The notes under the pieces: generated by a model
What the model was told of the DNA's origin: nothing
Database searches by the model: none
Seen by the model: only the letters and a program-made list of their open reading frames with translations
Shown here: piece by piece, positions 8,104 to 16,112 of the stretch
How the letters are laid out: every line of letters starts with the position of its first letter
How positions within the stretch are numbered: the first letter of the stretch is position 1
Made by a program: the position numbers and the translations under genes
Assembly (NCBI GenBank): GCA_049324695.1
Contig: JBMOMJ010000036.1
Span: forward strand, 1-64,000
DNA: 64,000 nt
From: PMG-095 sp049324695
GTDB lineage: Bacteria > Myxococcota_A > Polyangia > Polyangiales > Polyangiaceae
Reading direction: 5' to 3'

Positions 8104-8826
8104 ATGGACACCATGTCCAGTAACGAGCTCGATGTCCCTGTTGTGGAGTGCCGTGGAGTGAGCCGGATTTACGCGGGCGCCGCTGGTGAGATGAGCGCCC
8201 TCAGGCAAGTTGATTTGCGCATAAGGGCTCGCCAATTCGTGGCGGTCGTGGGCCGATCTGGCAGTGGTAAATCCACGCTGCTCAACCTGATCGCCGGCAT
8301 CGAGCGGGTTTCGGCGGGGCAGCTCCAAGTGCTGGGAACGCCGATCGCTGAACTCAGCGAAAGCGAGCTAGCGATTTGGCGCGGTCGCCGCGTCGGCGTC
8401 GTATTTCAGTTTTTTCAACTGCTGCCGACGTTGAGTGTGCTCGAAAACGTGATGTTGCCAATGGACTTCGTAGGGGGCTCCACTGCACGCGAAGCGCGAC
8501 GTCGCGCACTCGCGTTGCTCGAGCTGGTTGGAATGGCCGCGCGCGCACAGGCGCTGCCCGGCTCGCTCTCTGGTGGCGAGCAGCAGCGCGTTGCCATCGC
8601 GCGAGCGCTTGCCAACGACCCGCCTTTGATTCTCGCTGACGAGCCGACGGGAAATCTCGATACATCCGCCAGCGCGGCCGTGCTGGCGTTGCTGAGAGCT
8701 CAAGTCGAGCGCGGAAAAAGTGTGCTGATGGTAACGCACGAGCGCGACATCGCGCCTCACGTGGATAGCGTCGTCGAGCTTCGCGACGGCAAGGTGGTGG
8801 CCGTAAACCGAGGCGGCCACTCGTGA
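8104..8826 (+). CDS. ABC transporter ATPase (LolD/MacB type)
   Basis: 240 residues. Walker A GRSGSGKS (about 50), Q-loop VFQFFQLLPTLSV, signature LSGGEQQRVAIARAL, Walker B LILADEPT, followed by GNLD and the switch His in MVTHERD. The FFQLLP loop and GNLD are hallmarks of the LolD/MacB/FtsE group that drives FtsX-type permeases without moving substrate through a channel. Overlaps the permease gene by 4 nt (GTGA), so the two form one translation-coupled unit. A second in-frame ATG is at 8113. The 257-nt gap upstream is divergent with the FkbM gene; I see no clear promoter there for this gene. Confidence 0.93.
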   Translation: MDTMSSNELDVPVVECRGVSRIYAGAAGEMSALRQVDLRIRARQFVAVVGRSGSGKSTLLNLIAGIERVSAGQLQVLGTPIAELSESELAIWRGRRVGVVFQFFQLLPTLSVLENVMLPMDFVGGSTAREARRRALALLELVGMAARAQALPGSLSGGEQQRVAIARALANDPPLILADEPTGNLDTSASAAVLALLRAQVERGKSVLMVTHERDIAPHVDSVVELRDGKVVAVNRGGHS

Positions 8827-11216
8827 TCGCCGTACGCTGGCGGAAGGCCTATCGCGACTTGTGGCTGGCGCGATCGCGCACGCTGCTGGCCGCGCTTTCT
8901 CTCGGCGTGGGAGCATTTGCCGTGGGAGCAGTTCTGGTTGCGTACGCGGTTTTGACTCGCGAAATCGACGCTGGTTTCCGCGGAACACGGCCGCCGAGTG
9001 CGATCGCTCATTTCGAGCAGGGCGGAGCGGATTCGACGCTTGCCCGCGATGTCGAGCGGCTGCCAGGCGTTCTCGCCGCAGAGCCACGCGGGCTGTTCGA
9101 GGGCCGTGTACGGGTCGGCGCTGATGAATGGCGACGGATTCTGTTCTTTGTCGTGGAAGACTTTGCTGCGCTGCGCGTCTCCAGCTTCCGACATCAATCG
9201 GGCAGCTCGCTACCCGGTGTCGGCGAGATGCTGATCGAGCGCTCCGCCGTGCCGTTCCTTGCGAAGTCGAGCGGCCATGAGCTGGAGGTGCAAACTCCGC
9301 TGGGACCGCGTCGTTCGTTGCGCATCGTGGGCGTCGTGCACGATGCCGCTCAGTCGCCGGGTTGGGTCGACGGGATTGCGTACGCTTACGTTACTGCGGC
9401 GACCATGGAGAGCCTTGGCGAGAGCAGGCCTTTCAACGAGCTCAGGCTTCTCACGCGTCCGGGCGTGAGCCCGCGCGCTACCGAATCCAAGCTGCGCGAG
9501 CTGGTTGCAGAGCGGCGCGGCGTCGTTTCGGTCGTGAACACGCAAGGCGCGCGCCACCCCCATGCGGATCAGATGCAAGCCCTGCTGTTTCTGTTCGCGG
9601 CGTTTGCCGCACTGGCCTCGTTGCCCGCCGCGCTGCTCACCGCCAGCGTGATTTCGACCCTGCTCGCCAAGGAAACTCGCCAAATCGGCGCCATGAAAAC
9701 GCTCGGCGCGACCAGCCGACAGATCGCGCAAGTATACGGCGGTGCGGTCGGGCTCTTGGCGCTGCTGGCCTCGATCGTGGCTTTGCCACTCGCCTCGTTG
9801 GCAGGCCTCGCGTACGCCGACTTCGTCGCCGGCGTGCTGAACTTCGATCTCGGCAGTCGCAAAATTCCGGGGTGGGTCTTCGCTATCGAACTCGTGCTTT
9901 CGTTGCTTTTGCCGCTGCTCGCTGCCGGGGTTCCGGTGCTGCGCGCGAGCCGCGTCAGCATACGTCAAGCCATCAACATTACCGGTTCTTTGACGGCGAC
10001 ACCCTCGACAGCTCGCAAGCGCGGCGCCGAGTTTCCTTGGTTGCCGCGCTGGACAGTGTTGGCGTTGCGCAACCTTTGGCGGCAACGCCTGCGCTTCGGG
10101 CTCACGTTGGGCATGATGAGCTTGGGAGGCGCTACGTTCATGAGCGCGCTCAACGTGAGCGAAGCCTGGCGCGCCACCGTGGAAGCGCTTTTTCAAGCGC
10201 GACATTACGACCTCGAAGTGATCTTCGCCAAGCCGGAAACTCGACAGCGAATTGCCGAGACGTTGGGACGGGTTCCCGGCGTGCGCTCCTTCGAAGCGTG
10301 GTCCAACGCACACGCTAGCGCGCACAGGTCGGGTGATGAGCAGGAGTTCGGGCTGACCATCACGGGTGTGCCTCCAAATAGCCGGATGCTTCAACACGAG
10401 CTGCTGGAGGGACGCTGGTTGCGATCCAACGACGAGGACGCCGTCGTCATCAACCACGAACTGCGTGAAGCGCCCGAAGCGAGGCTGGCATTGGGGACCA
10501 CTTTGGAGGTGCGGAGCGCGGGCGGCGTGACGCACTTTCGCGTGGTCGGCGTGGTCCGCGAGATTGGGGCACGCCGGCGCGGCCAGAACATTCCTGCAGC
10601 GGCCTACGCGAACCAGCGGGCACTAGAGCGCGCCAGCGGTTCCTCAGGTGTCTACAATCGGGTGGTGCTTCGCGCCGAGGATGCGAGGCCGGAAGCGTTG
10701 GCTGAGCTCAACCGACGCCTCGAACGCACACTGGACGCCGCGCAGCTCGAGCGACGTTTGGTTCAGACCAGTACGCAGCGTAAGCGGGAGCTTTTGGATC
10801 ACCTGGTCGTAATCCGCAATTTCTTGCTGGCGATGGCCGCGCTGGTCGCGAGCGTGGGAGGTCTCGCGCTGGCGTCGGCGATGAGCCTCAACGTGATGGA
10901 GCGCACCCGTGAACTCGGTGTGATGCGAGCTCTCGGCGCCTCCACGCGCCTCGTCGTTTGGGTTTTCGTTACCGAAGGCCTTGCGATTGGTGCGCTGAGT
11001 GCGGTGCTTGCGTTCCTGGTCTCGTTGCCCCTGAGCGTCGCGATTGGTGATTTTGCGGGCAGAGTCTTCGTTCATACCAATCTCGACCGGGCCGTATCGG
11101 CTGTTGGCGTCGGCGCCTGGTTCGGGCTCGCGTTTCTGATTGCTCTTGGCGCGAGCAGCGTGCCAGCGTTGTCGGCGGCGCGCGGCTCGGTAGGTCGAGC
11201 GCTGCGCTACGAGTGA
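8823..11216 (+). CDS. FtsX-like ABC transporter permease, two FtsX domains
   Basis: 797 residues. A first membrane segment at about 15-35 is followed by a MacB-type periplasmic domain (about 40-240). A first FtsX domain has helices near 255, 310 and 355 and contains ETRQIGAMKTLGATSRQI. A second periplasmic domain (about 420-655) is followed by a second FtsX domain with TRELGVMRALGAS and helices near 665, 715 and 760. The paired GxMxxLGA coupling motifs are characteristic. With the ATPase it should form a LolCDE/MacB-like mechanotransmission exporter for a lipoprotein, lipid or small toxic compound. No membrane fusion protein is adjacent. The GTG start overlaps the ATPase stop. Confidence 0.93.
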   Translation: MIAVRWRKAYRDLWLARSRTLLAALSLGVGAFAVGAVLVAYAVLTREIDAGFRGTRPPSAIAHFEQGGADSTLARDVERLPGVLAAEPRGLFEGRVRVGADEWRRILFFVVEDFAALRVSSFRHQSGSSLPGVGEMLIERSAVPFLAKSSGHELEVQTPLGPRRSLRIVGVVHDAAQSPGWVDGIAYAYVTAATMESLGESRPFNELRLLTRPGVSPRATESKLRELVAERRGVVSVVNTQGARHPHADQMQALLFLFAAFAALASLPAALLTASVISTLLAKETRQIGAMKTLGATSRQIAQVYGGAVGLLALLASIVALPLASLAGLAYADFVAGVLNFDLGSRKIPGWVFAIELVLSLLLPLLAAGVPVLRASRVSIRQAINITGSLTATPSTARKRGAEFPWLPRWTVLALRNLWRQRLRFGLTLGMMSLGGATFMSALNVSEAWRATVEALFQARHYDLEVIFAKPETRQRIAETLGRVPGVRSFEAWSNAHASAHRSGDEQEFGLTITGVPPNSRMLQHELLEGRWLRSNDEDAVVINHELREAPEARLALGTTLEVRSAGGVTHFRVVGVVREIGARRRGQNIPAAAYANQRALERASGSSGVYNRVVLRAEDARPEALAELNRRLERTLDAAQLERRLVQTSTQRKRELLDHLVVIRNFLLAMAALVASVGGLALASAMSLNVMERTRELGVMRALGASTRLVVWVFVTEGLAIGALSAVLAFLVSLPLSVAIGDFAGRVFVHTNLDRAVSAVGVGAWFGLAFLIALGASSVPALSAARGSVGRALRYE

Positions 11217-11788
11217 TGGCTATCGCCAGAAGCAAAGACAACGTTGCCGAGCAGGTCGAAGACCGGCGGGTGCGGCGCACACGGCGCCAGTTGCGGGATG
11301 CGCTCGTCGCGCTGATCCTCGAAAGAGGATGGGATAAAGTCAGCGTTCTCGACGTGTGCGAACGTGCTGACGTGGGGCGCTCCACCTTCTACGTGCACTT
11401 CGCCGATAAAGAAGACTTGCTGCTGAGTGGGTTCGACGACCTGCAGGCGATGCTCGAGCAGCAGGTGCAGGCCGCCGTCGTACCGTTTGCGTTCGCGGAG
11501 GCGCTGTGTCTTCACGCCGCGGAGAACCATGAGCTATTTCGCGCCGTGGCAGGTCGGCAAAGTGCACAACAGATTCAGTGGCGGTTTCGCGACTTGGTCT
11601 TGGCTTTGGTGGAAGCTGAGCTCGCGCGTCTGAAGTATCCGAAGGCCACGCGTGCGGCAGCGGCGCGCTTCGTCGCCGGTGGCTTCGTGGAGATGCTCAC
11701 GGGTTGGCTGGATGAGTCGCGGAGTGCGGATGCCAAGCAGCTATCCGCAGCATTTCGGCGTTTGGCGCTGGCGGCGCTGAAGCCATGA
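11216..11788 (+). CDS. TetR/AcrR-family transcriptional regulator
   Basis: 190 residues. N-terminal HTH from about 20 to 65: RRQLRDALVALILERGWDKV, then the recognition part DVCERADVGRSTFYVHFADKE, the classic TetR pattern. The C-terminal half is helical and ligand-binding by analogy. ATG 11216 shares its A with the permease stop (TGATG), so it is co-translated with the ABC genes and likely regulates that exporter and the EamA transporter that follows with a 4-nt overlap. GTG at 11213 is an alternative start. Confidence 0.92.
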   Translation: MAIARSKDNVAEQVEDRRVRRTRRQLRDALVALILERGWDKVSVLDVCERADVGRSTFYVHFADKEDLLLSGFDDLQAMLEQQVQAAVVPFAFAEALCLHAAENHELFRAVAGRQSAQQIQWRFRDLVLALVEAELARLKYPKATRAAAARFVAGGFVEMLTGWLDESRSADAKQLSAAFRRLALAALKP

Positions 11789-12822
11789 CACCGATGGCAC
11801 ACGGTGCTGTGCTGGCGATCCTGGCTGCGATCTTGTTCGGCGTGACCACGCCGCTGGTGAAGCAGTTCGGCGCCGGCGTGGGCGCATTTGCGACGGCTAC
11901 GTTGCTGTACGCAGGCGCGGCGCTGGCTGCCGTCCGCGGATCGAAGGCCATCGAAGCACACGGCCTCGGGCGCAGTGAGCTCAGCCGAATTGCGCTGGTC
12001 GCCGTGTTGGGCGCAATGCTTGCGCCAGCGAGCTTGGCCTGGGGCCTGCAGCATAGCGGCGCGTTGGCGGGTTCGCTGCTTCTGAATCTGGAAGCTGTGT
12101 TTACGGTGCTGCTCGCGCGGGTGCTGTATCGCGAATCGTTGAGCGTGCGGGTTGGCTTCGCACTCGTGCTGATGCTGGCGGGTGGCAGCTTGCTCGCTGC
12201 ACGAGCGCGCGTCGGTGGCGAATCGACGCTGCTGGGATTGCTCGCGGTGGCCGTAGCAACTTTGGGTTGGGCGTTGGACAATGCGCTGACTCGACCGCTG
12301 GCTGACTTCGATGCGCGCGCGGTCGTGCTGCGCAAGGCGTCGTTCGGTGCCGTACTTTCGCTCGTGGCCGCCGCGTTCCTGGGTGAAAACTGGCCGACGC
12401 TCGGCGCTGCCCTCGCGCTGCTCGTGTGCGGAGCCGTCGGTTATGGCGCAAGTCTGCATCTTTACTTGAGCGCGCAGCGTCGCTTGGGAGCGGCACGCAC
12501 TGGTTCCTTGTTCGCGCTGGCGCCTTTCGTGGGTGCAGCCATCGCGTTTGCCGCAGGAGACCGCGAGGCACCCCTGCTCGTACTTGCGTCGACAGGACTA
12601 TTCTGCGCCGCGGTCTACCTGCACGTGACAGAACGGCACGAGCACGTTCATCGACACGAGGCGATCGAGCACGAGCATGCGCATCGCCACGACGACGGGC
12701 ATCATACGCACACCCACGACCCACCGGTTTCTGGGGAGCACACGCATCGTCACAAGCACGAAGCGGTGGAACACGAGCATCCACACGGCGACGACTTGCA
12801 CCATCGCCATGAACACGATTGA
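11785..12822 (+). CDS. EamA/DMT-family transporter with His-rich C-terminal tail
   Basis: 345 residues. About ten transmembrane helices in two EamA repeats over residues 1-275, then a hydrophilic tail of about 66 residues with 24 His interspersed with Glu, Asp and Arg. DMT/EamA proteins export small metabolites such as amino acids. The tail is unlike the usual family ending and resembles the cytosolic metal-binding stretches of CDF and ZIP transporters. Metal export or metal sensing is therefore a reasonable inference, not proven. Last gene of the ABC-TetR-EamA unit, with a 4-nt ATGA overlap. Confidence 0.88.
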   Translation: MTPMAHGAVLAILAAILFGVTTPLVKQFGAGVGAFATATLLYAGAALAAVRGSKAIEAHGLGRSELSRIALVAVLGAMLAPASLAWGLQHSGALAGSLLLNLEAVFTVLLARVLYRESLSVRVGFALVLMLAGGSLLAARARVGGESTLLGLLAVAVATLGWALDNALTRPLADFDARAVVLRKASFGAVLSLVAAAFLGENWPTLGAALALLVCGAVGYGASLHLYLSAQRRLGAARTGSLFALAPFVGAAIAFAAGDREAPLLVLASTGLFCAAVYLHVTERHEHVHRHEAIEHEHAHRHDDGHHTHTHDPPVSGEHTHRHKHEAVEHEHPHGDDLHHRHEHD

Positions 12823-12985
12823 CAGATTTCGTTCCGAGGGCCGAGGCGCGTCGAGTAGCGCCGTTGAGTATTTGCCAGCACGCCGGAAATCTAGGGTGTG
12901 GCCGCCGTCGGTTGTTACGCGCCAGTCACGACGCGAGGCCAATTTCGTGCAAAAATCCGAGCTGACTTTGGCGAGGAATCAAATC

Positions 12986-13819
12986 ATGCTCGAAGGCGTG
13001 CGATTGGCTTGGCTGGGGATCGTATCGGCTGCAGCTCTAGGTTGCGGCTCACAGAGTGGAGGCGGGCCTCAGTTTGGGCAGGGGCAGGGCGGCAGCGGTG
13101 TCATGCTCGGCTCCGGTGGACAGGGGATCTTCGTGCCCTCTGGTGGCGCTGCGGGCTCGAACTCGTCAGCAGGCGGAGCCGGTGGCGGCGAATGCAACCC
13201 GCAACCCGTGGGCTTGCTTCGCGACTTCCGTGCTCGCAATCCGGCCGACTTCGAATACGTCACGGGGGACGACCGCGGGATCGTTGCCGACACTCTGGGA
13301 GACAACAAGAAGCCCGTCTTCGCTGGCGACGGGCACCCAACCGTGCACACCGCGGCCGAGTTCAACCTCTGGTATCGCGACGACCCGAACGTCAACATCA
13401 CCACCGAATTCAAGCTGCCGTTCACCACCGCTGCCAATGGCAACCTGGTCTACGACAACCCCAACTTCTTCCCGCTCGATGGGCAGGGTTTCGGCAACGA
13501 GGGGCGCAATCACAACTTTCACTTCACCTATGAGCTTCACATGGAGTTCAAGTACAAAGGCGGTGAGGTGTTCACGTTCCGCGGCGACGACGACGTGTTC
13601 GTGTTCGTCAATAACAAGCTCGCCATCGATCTCGGGGGAGTTCACCGCGCGCAAACAGGTCAGCTGAACCTCGACGAGCAGGCGAACAAGCTCGGCATCA
13701 CTGCCGGTAACACTTATCCAATCGATTTCTTCCAAGCCGAGCGCCACACGACGGAGTCGAGCTTCCGCATCGAAACCAGCTTGGAATTCAGCAACTGCAC
13801 ACCGATCATCGTGCGCTGA
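12986..13819 (+). CDS. Fibro-slime domain lipoprotein
   Basis: 277 residues. Lipoprotein signal with lipobox ending LGC (Cys about 20), then a 45-residue Gly/Ser linker and a fibro-slime domain. The diagnostic motif is FTFRGDDDVFVFVNNKLAID followed by LGGVH, near residue 190, with FHFTYELHMEF just before it. This PA14-like beta fold is found in Dictyostelium spore-coat and slime proteins and in myxobacterial and fibrolytic surface proteins, where it probably binds glycans. Start chosen at ATG 12986 because GAGGA lies 9 nt upstream; earlier in-frame codons lie in the preceding gene region. A possible surface adhesin or matrix protein. Confidence 0.88.
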   Translation: MLEGVRLAWLGIVSAAALGCGSQSGGGPQFGQGQGGSGVMLGSGGQGIFVPSGGAAGSNSSAGGAGGGECNPQPVGLLRDFRARNPADFEYVTGDDRGIVADTLGDNKKPVFAGDGHPTVHTAAEFNLWYRDDPNVNITTEFKLPFTTAANGNLVYDNPNFFPLDGQGFGNEGRNHNFHFTYELHMEFKYKGGEVFTFRGDDDVFVFVNNKLAIDLGGVHRAQTGQLNLDEQANKLGITAGNTYPIDFFQAERHTTESSFRIETSLEFSNCTPIIVR

Positions 13820-14068
13820 AACCAAGGCTCCACGCGAGGTAAGTGCTACGGCGACCGCCGAATGCTCGGCTACGAGCACGCTTGGTCGTTGTCTCGCATT
13901 GAAGCAGCGCTCGCGGCGCTGGCGGTTTACGGTTTCGACAGCTGCTGTACGCCTGCGAACGTAGGCCTTGCGCGCGTCAGTGCGCGGATGTCGGCGTGCG
14001 CTGCGGAGCTGCAAGTTCGCTTAATCAGTGCGAACTTCGTCCGTTGGTGTCCGGAGGAGACGATTTTG

Positions 14069-14434
14069 ATGGCCAAGAAAGTGATTGTAATCGACGACTC
14101 GCAAACCGTTCGGCAACAGGTGCGGTTGACCTTGTCACAGGCGGGGTTCGAAGTCGTCGAAGCAGTCGACGGTAAGGACGGCCTGGCAGTGATTCAGAAG
14201 ACCAAGGATGCCGCTGTCGCGATTTGCGACGTCAACATGCCGCACATGAACGGCCTGGAAATGCTCGAAGCGCTGGCTCAAACCGGCTCGAAGCTTCCGG
14301 TGTTGATGCTCACGACGGAAGGCCAGCCGCAGCTCATCGAGCGCGCCAAGAAGGTCGGCGCCAAGGGCTGGATCGTCAAGCCGTTCAAGGCCGATCTGTT
14401 GGTGGCCGCCGTCAAGAAGCTGGCTGCCGCCTAG
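14069..14434 (+). CDS. CheY-like single-domain response regulator
   Basis: 121 residues, a full receiver domain: DD in VIVIDDSQT, phospho-acceptor Asp in ICDVNMPHMNGLEML (about 54), Thr in LMLTTEGQ and Lys in WIVKPF (about 104). Strong ribosome site GGAGGA 11 nt before ATG 14069; the open frame extends upstream to 13862 without support. It is followed 31 nt later by a CheX-like phosphatase and then by an MCP-like protein, so it probably carries the phospho-signal of that cluster. 13820-14068 shows nothing recognisable. Confidence 0.93.
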   Translation: MAKKVIVIDDSQTVRQQVRLTLSQAGFEVVEAVDGKDGLAVIQKTKDAAVAICDVNMPHMNGLEMLEALAQTGSKLPVLMLTTEGQPQLIERAKKVGAKGWIVKPFKADLLVAAVKKLAAA

Positions 14435-14465
14435 GCGCTTGCACGCGACGACGGGAATCACTCAC

Positions 14466-14993
14466 ATGAACGAAGCAGTTATCGAGCTCTTCGACAGCAA
14501 TCTCGAGATCGCCGCGACAGCGCTGTTCGAGCACCTCGGTGTGCCTGTGCAGTTCGAGCCACCGCCGGATCGCGCGAAGTGCGACTTGGCCTGCTCTGTA
14601 GGTTTTGCGTCGCCCAGTCTGCGCGGCAGCCTGACGATGACCGCCGATCGCGCCTTCGTGGTGCAAAGTCGACCCGCGGAATTGCGCGACGCGGCGCCCA
14701 ACGAGATCGAGATTTCCGATTGGATGGGCGAGCTCGGCAATCAGTTGTTGGGAAGGCTTAAGAACCGCCTGATCGGGTACGGTGTCGTGATCGATCTCGG
14801 CACGCCGGCGGTGCTCTATGGCGTAGAGATCCAACGGCACCTCGGGCGCCGTCCGGTTGCGTGTGAGCGTTTCCTACGCGCCGGCGGCGGAAAGCTCGTG
14901 ATTCATTTGGACGCCGACGTTGCCGAAGGTTTCCAGATCGTGGAAGCCAACGGCGCAGAGGCCATGCCGGAGGGCGAAGTCGCGCTCTTCTAA
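14466..14993 (+). CDS. CheX-like chemotaxis phosphatase
   Basis: 175 residues. A middle helix WMGELGNQLLGRLKNRL fits the CheC/CheX/FliY active-site pattern ExxN (Glu and Asn about residues 86 and 89), which dephosphorylates CheY-P. The surrounding alpha/beta pattern and a single active helix favour CheX over CheC. It lies between a CheY and an MCP-like protein. The C-terminus EGEVALF is shared almost exactly with that MCP-like protein (AGEVALF). Start ATG 14466 gives MNEAVIELFDSN, a natural CheX beginning; an in-frame start at 14439 exists. Confidence 0.82.
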   Translation: MNEAVIELFDSNLEIAATALFEHLGVPVQFEPPPDRAKCDLACSVGFASPSLRGSLTMTADRAFVVQSRPAELRDAAPNEIEISDWMGELGNQLLGRLKNRLIGYGVVIDLGTPAVLYGVEIQRHLGRRPVACERFLRAGGGKLVIHLDADVAEGFQIVEANGAEAMPEGEVALF

Positions 14994-15042
14994 AGCGTCG
15001 CTCGCAGCGTGGTGAGCTACCACGCACAAATTGGGAGACCTC

Positions 15043-15930
15043 GTGTCAGAGGATAGAGCCGCCGAAGCAGTCCTTAACTGGTGCGCCAGAACGACGCGAG
15101 CCGTTGTCGAGCAGGCCTCGGCGGTGAGTGAACGTGGGGTTCTGGAGGTTGGGCGCGCGCTCGGCGAACTAGTGGAGGAGTCGCGCTCGCAGACCACTGA
15201 TTTGTTGGAGGTGCTGCCGCGACTCGAAGGCGACGGACCCTCTGACGAATCCAGCATGAGCATTCGGGATGCCATCGATCGCCAGACCGCGACGGTGACG
15301 ACGTTTGCGCAGGAGCTGATTTCGCGCGCGGGGCGGCAGAACGAAATGGCCGACCACGCGGCGCGTCTCACAGAAGGTATCGCGCATCTGGCGCGCGACG
15401 TCTCGAGCATCGCCGTAAAAGCACGCTTGCTCAGCTTGAATGCACGTATCGAGTGCAGCCGCTTGGGCGAGCAGGGCAAGGCTATGACCGTTGTCGCCAA
15501 CGAGATTCGTCAGGTGAGCGCGTCGGTCGCAAAAGCAAACGCCGATATTTCGGAGCTCGCGGGGCAGCTGACCGAGCTCTTGCCCGCGGTCGCGCGCTTG
15601 TCCGCGGAGCTACAGACGAGCTCGCAGCAGTTCCGCGAATCCTTTGCGCAATCGCAATCGGAGACGCAGGCCACGTATTCGTCGCTGATGACACTGGTGA
15701 AGTCGACTGTGGAGCGCAGTCAGTCGCGCGCCGAGCGCATGCTGGGCCAAGCGCAAGATGCCCTTTCGGCTCTGAATTTTCAGGACCCTATGGCGCAGCA
15801 GCTGCGCGAGCTTGCTGCCAAGGTCGAAGCACGCTGCGGCACGTCCAATGGCTTCGTCGAAGCAGCCCCTTCCGAACCCGGCAGGACCGAAGAAGCCAAC
15901 ATGCAAGCTGGCGAAGTCGCGCTGTTCTGA
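15043..15930 (+). CDS. Soluble MCP-like signalling protein
   Basis: 295 residues, almost entirely helical coiled coil, without membrane segments. The central piece SSIAVKARLLSLNARIECSR with GKAMTVVANEIRQVS is the MCP signalling-hairpin type that docks CheA/CheW, although the hairpin tip departs from the strict consensus. Residues 85-260 give an antiparallel coiled coil. The last residues AGEVALF repeat those of the CheX-like neighbour. Start GTG 15043 chosen because GGGAG lies 5 nt upstream; TTG 15031 is in frame. No CheA, CheW, CheR or CheB is in the window, so it may feed a system encoded elsewhere. Confidence 0.8.
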   Translation: MSEDRAAEAVLNWCARTTRAVVEQASAVSERGVLEVGRALGELVEESRSQTTDLLEVLPRLEGDGPSDESSMSIRDAIDRQTATVTTFAQELISRAGRQNEMADHAARLTEGIAHLARDVSSIAVKARLLSLNARIECSRLGEQGKAMTVVANEIRQVSASVAKANADISELAGQLTELLPAVARLSAELQTSSQQFRESFAQSQSETQATYSSLMTLVKSTVERSQSRAERMLGQAQDALSALNFQDPMAQQLRELAAKVEARCGTSNGFVEAAPSEPGRTEEANMQAGEVALF

Positions 15931-16038
15931 GCGCAGTGACATCGAAAACGCGGCCTTTGCCGGGCGCGCGAATCGCCATGTAGCGGTTCTAACCGTATCT
16001 CGGCCGTTCGGGACGCAAGCTCGTTCGTCGTGAGTCGC

Positions 16039-16052
16039 CGGCCAATTGGCCG
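16039..16052. promoter_or_regulatory. 14-bp palindrome upstream of the copper monooxygenase-like gene
   Basis: CGGCCAATTGGCCG is a perfect palindrome centred about 67 bp before ATG 16113 in the 182-bp gap after the MCP-like gene. Possible operator; no regulator is adjacent. Confidence 0.3.
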
Positions 16053-16112
16053 CGCGCGAGCGATGGAGTTTTACATTGGCGCTATCGGTGCGATGTGCGT
16101 TCTACTGGGCCG

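Noticed and set aside
12677..12985. Upstream extension of the fibro-slime lipoprotein into the EamA gene end
   Set aside because: It is an out-of-frame reading of the His-rich tail region; the lipoprotein signal and ribosome site fix the start at 12986.
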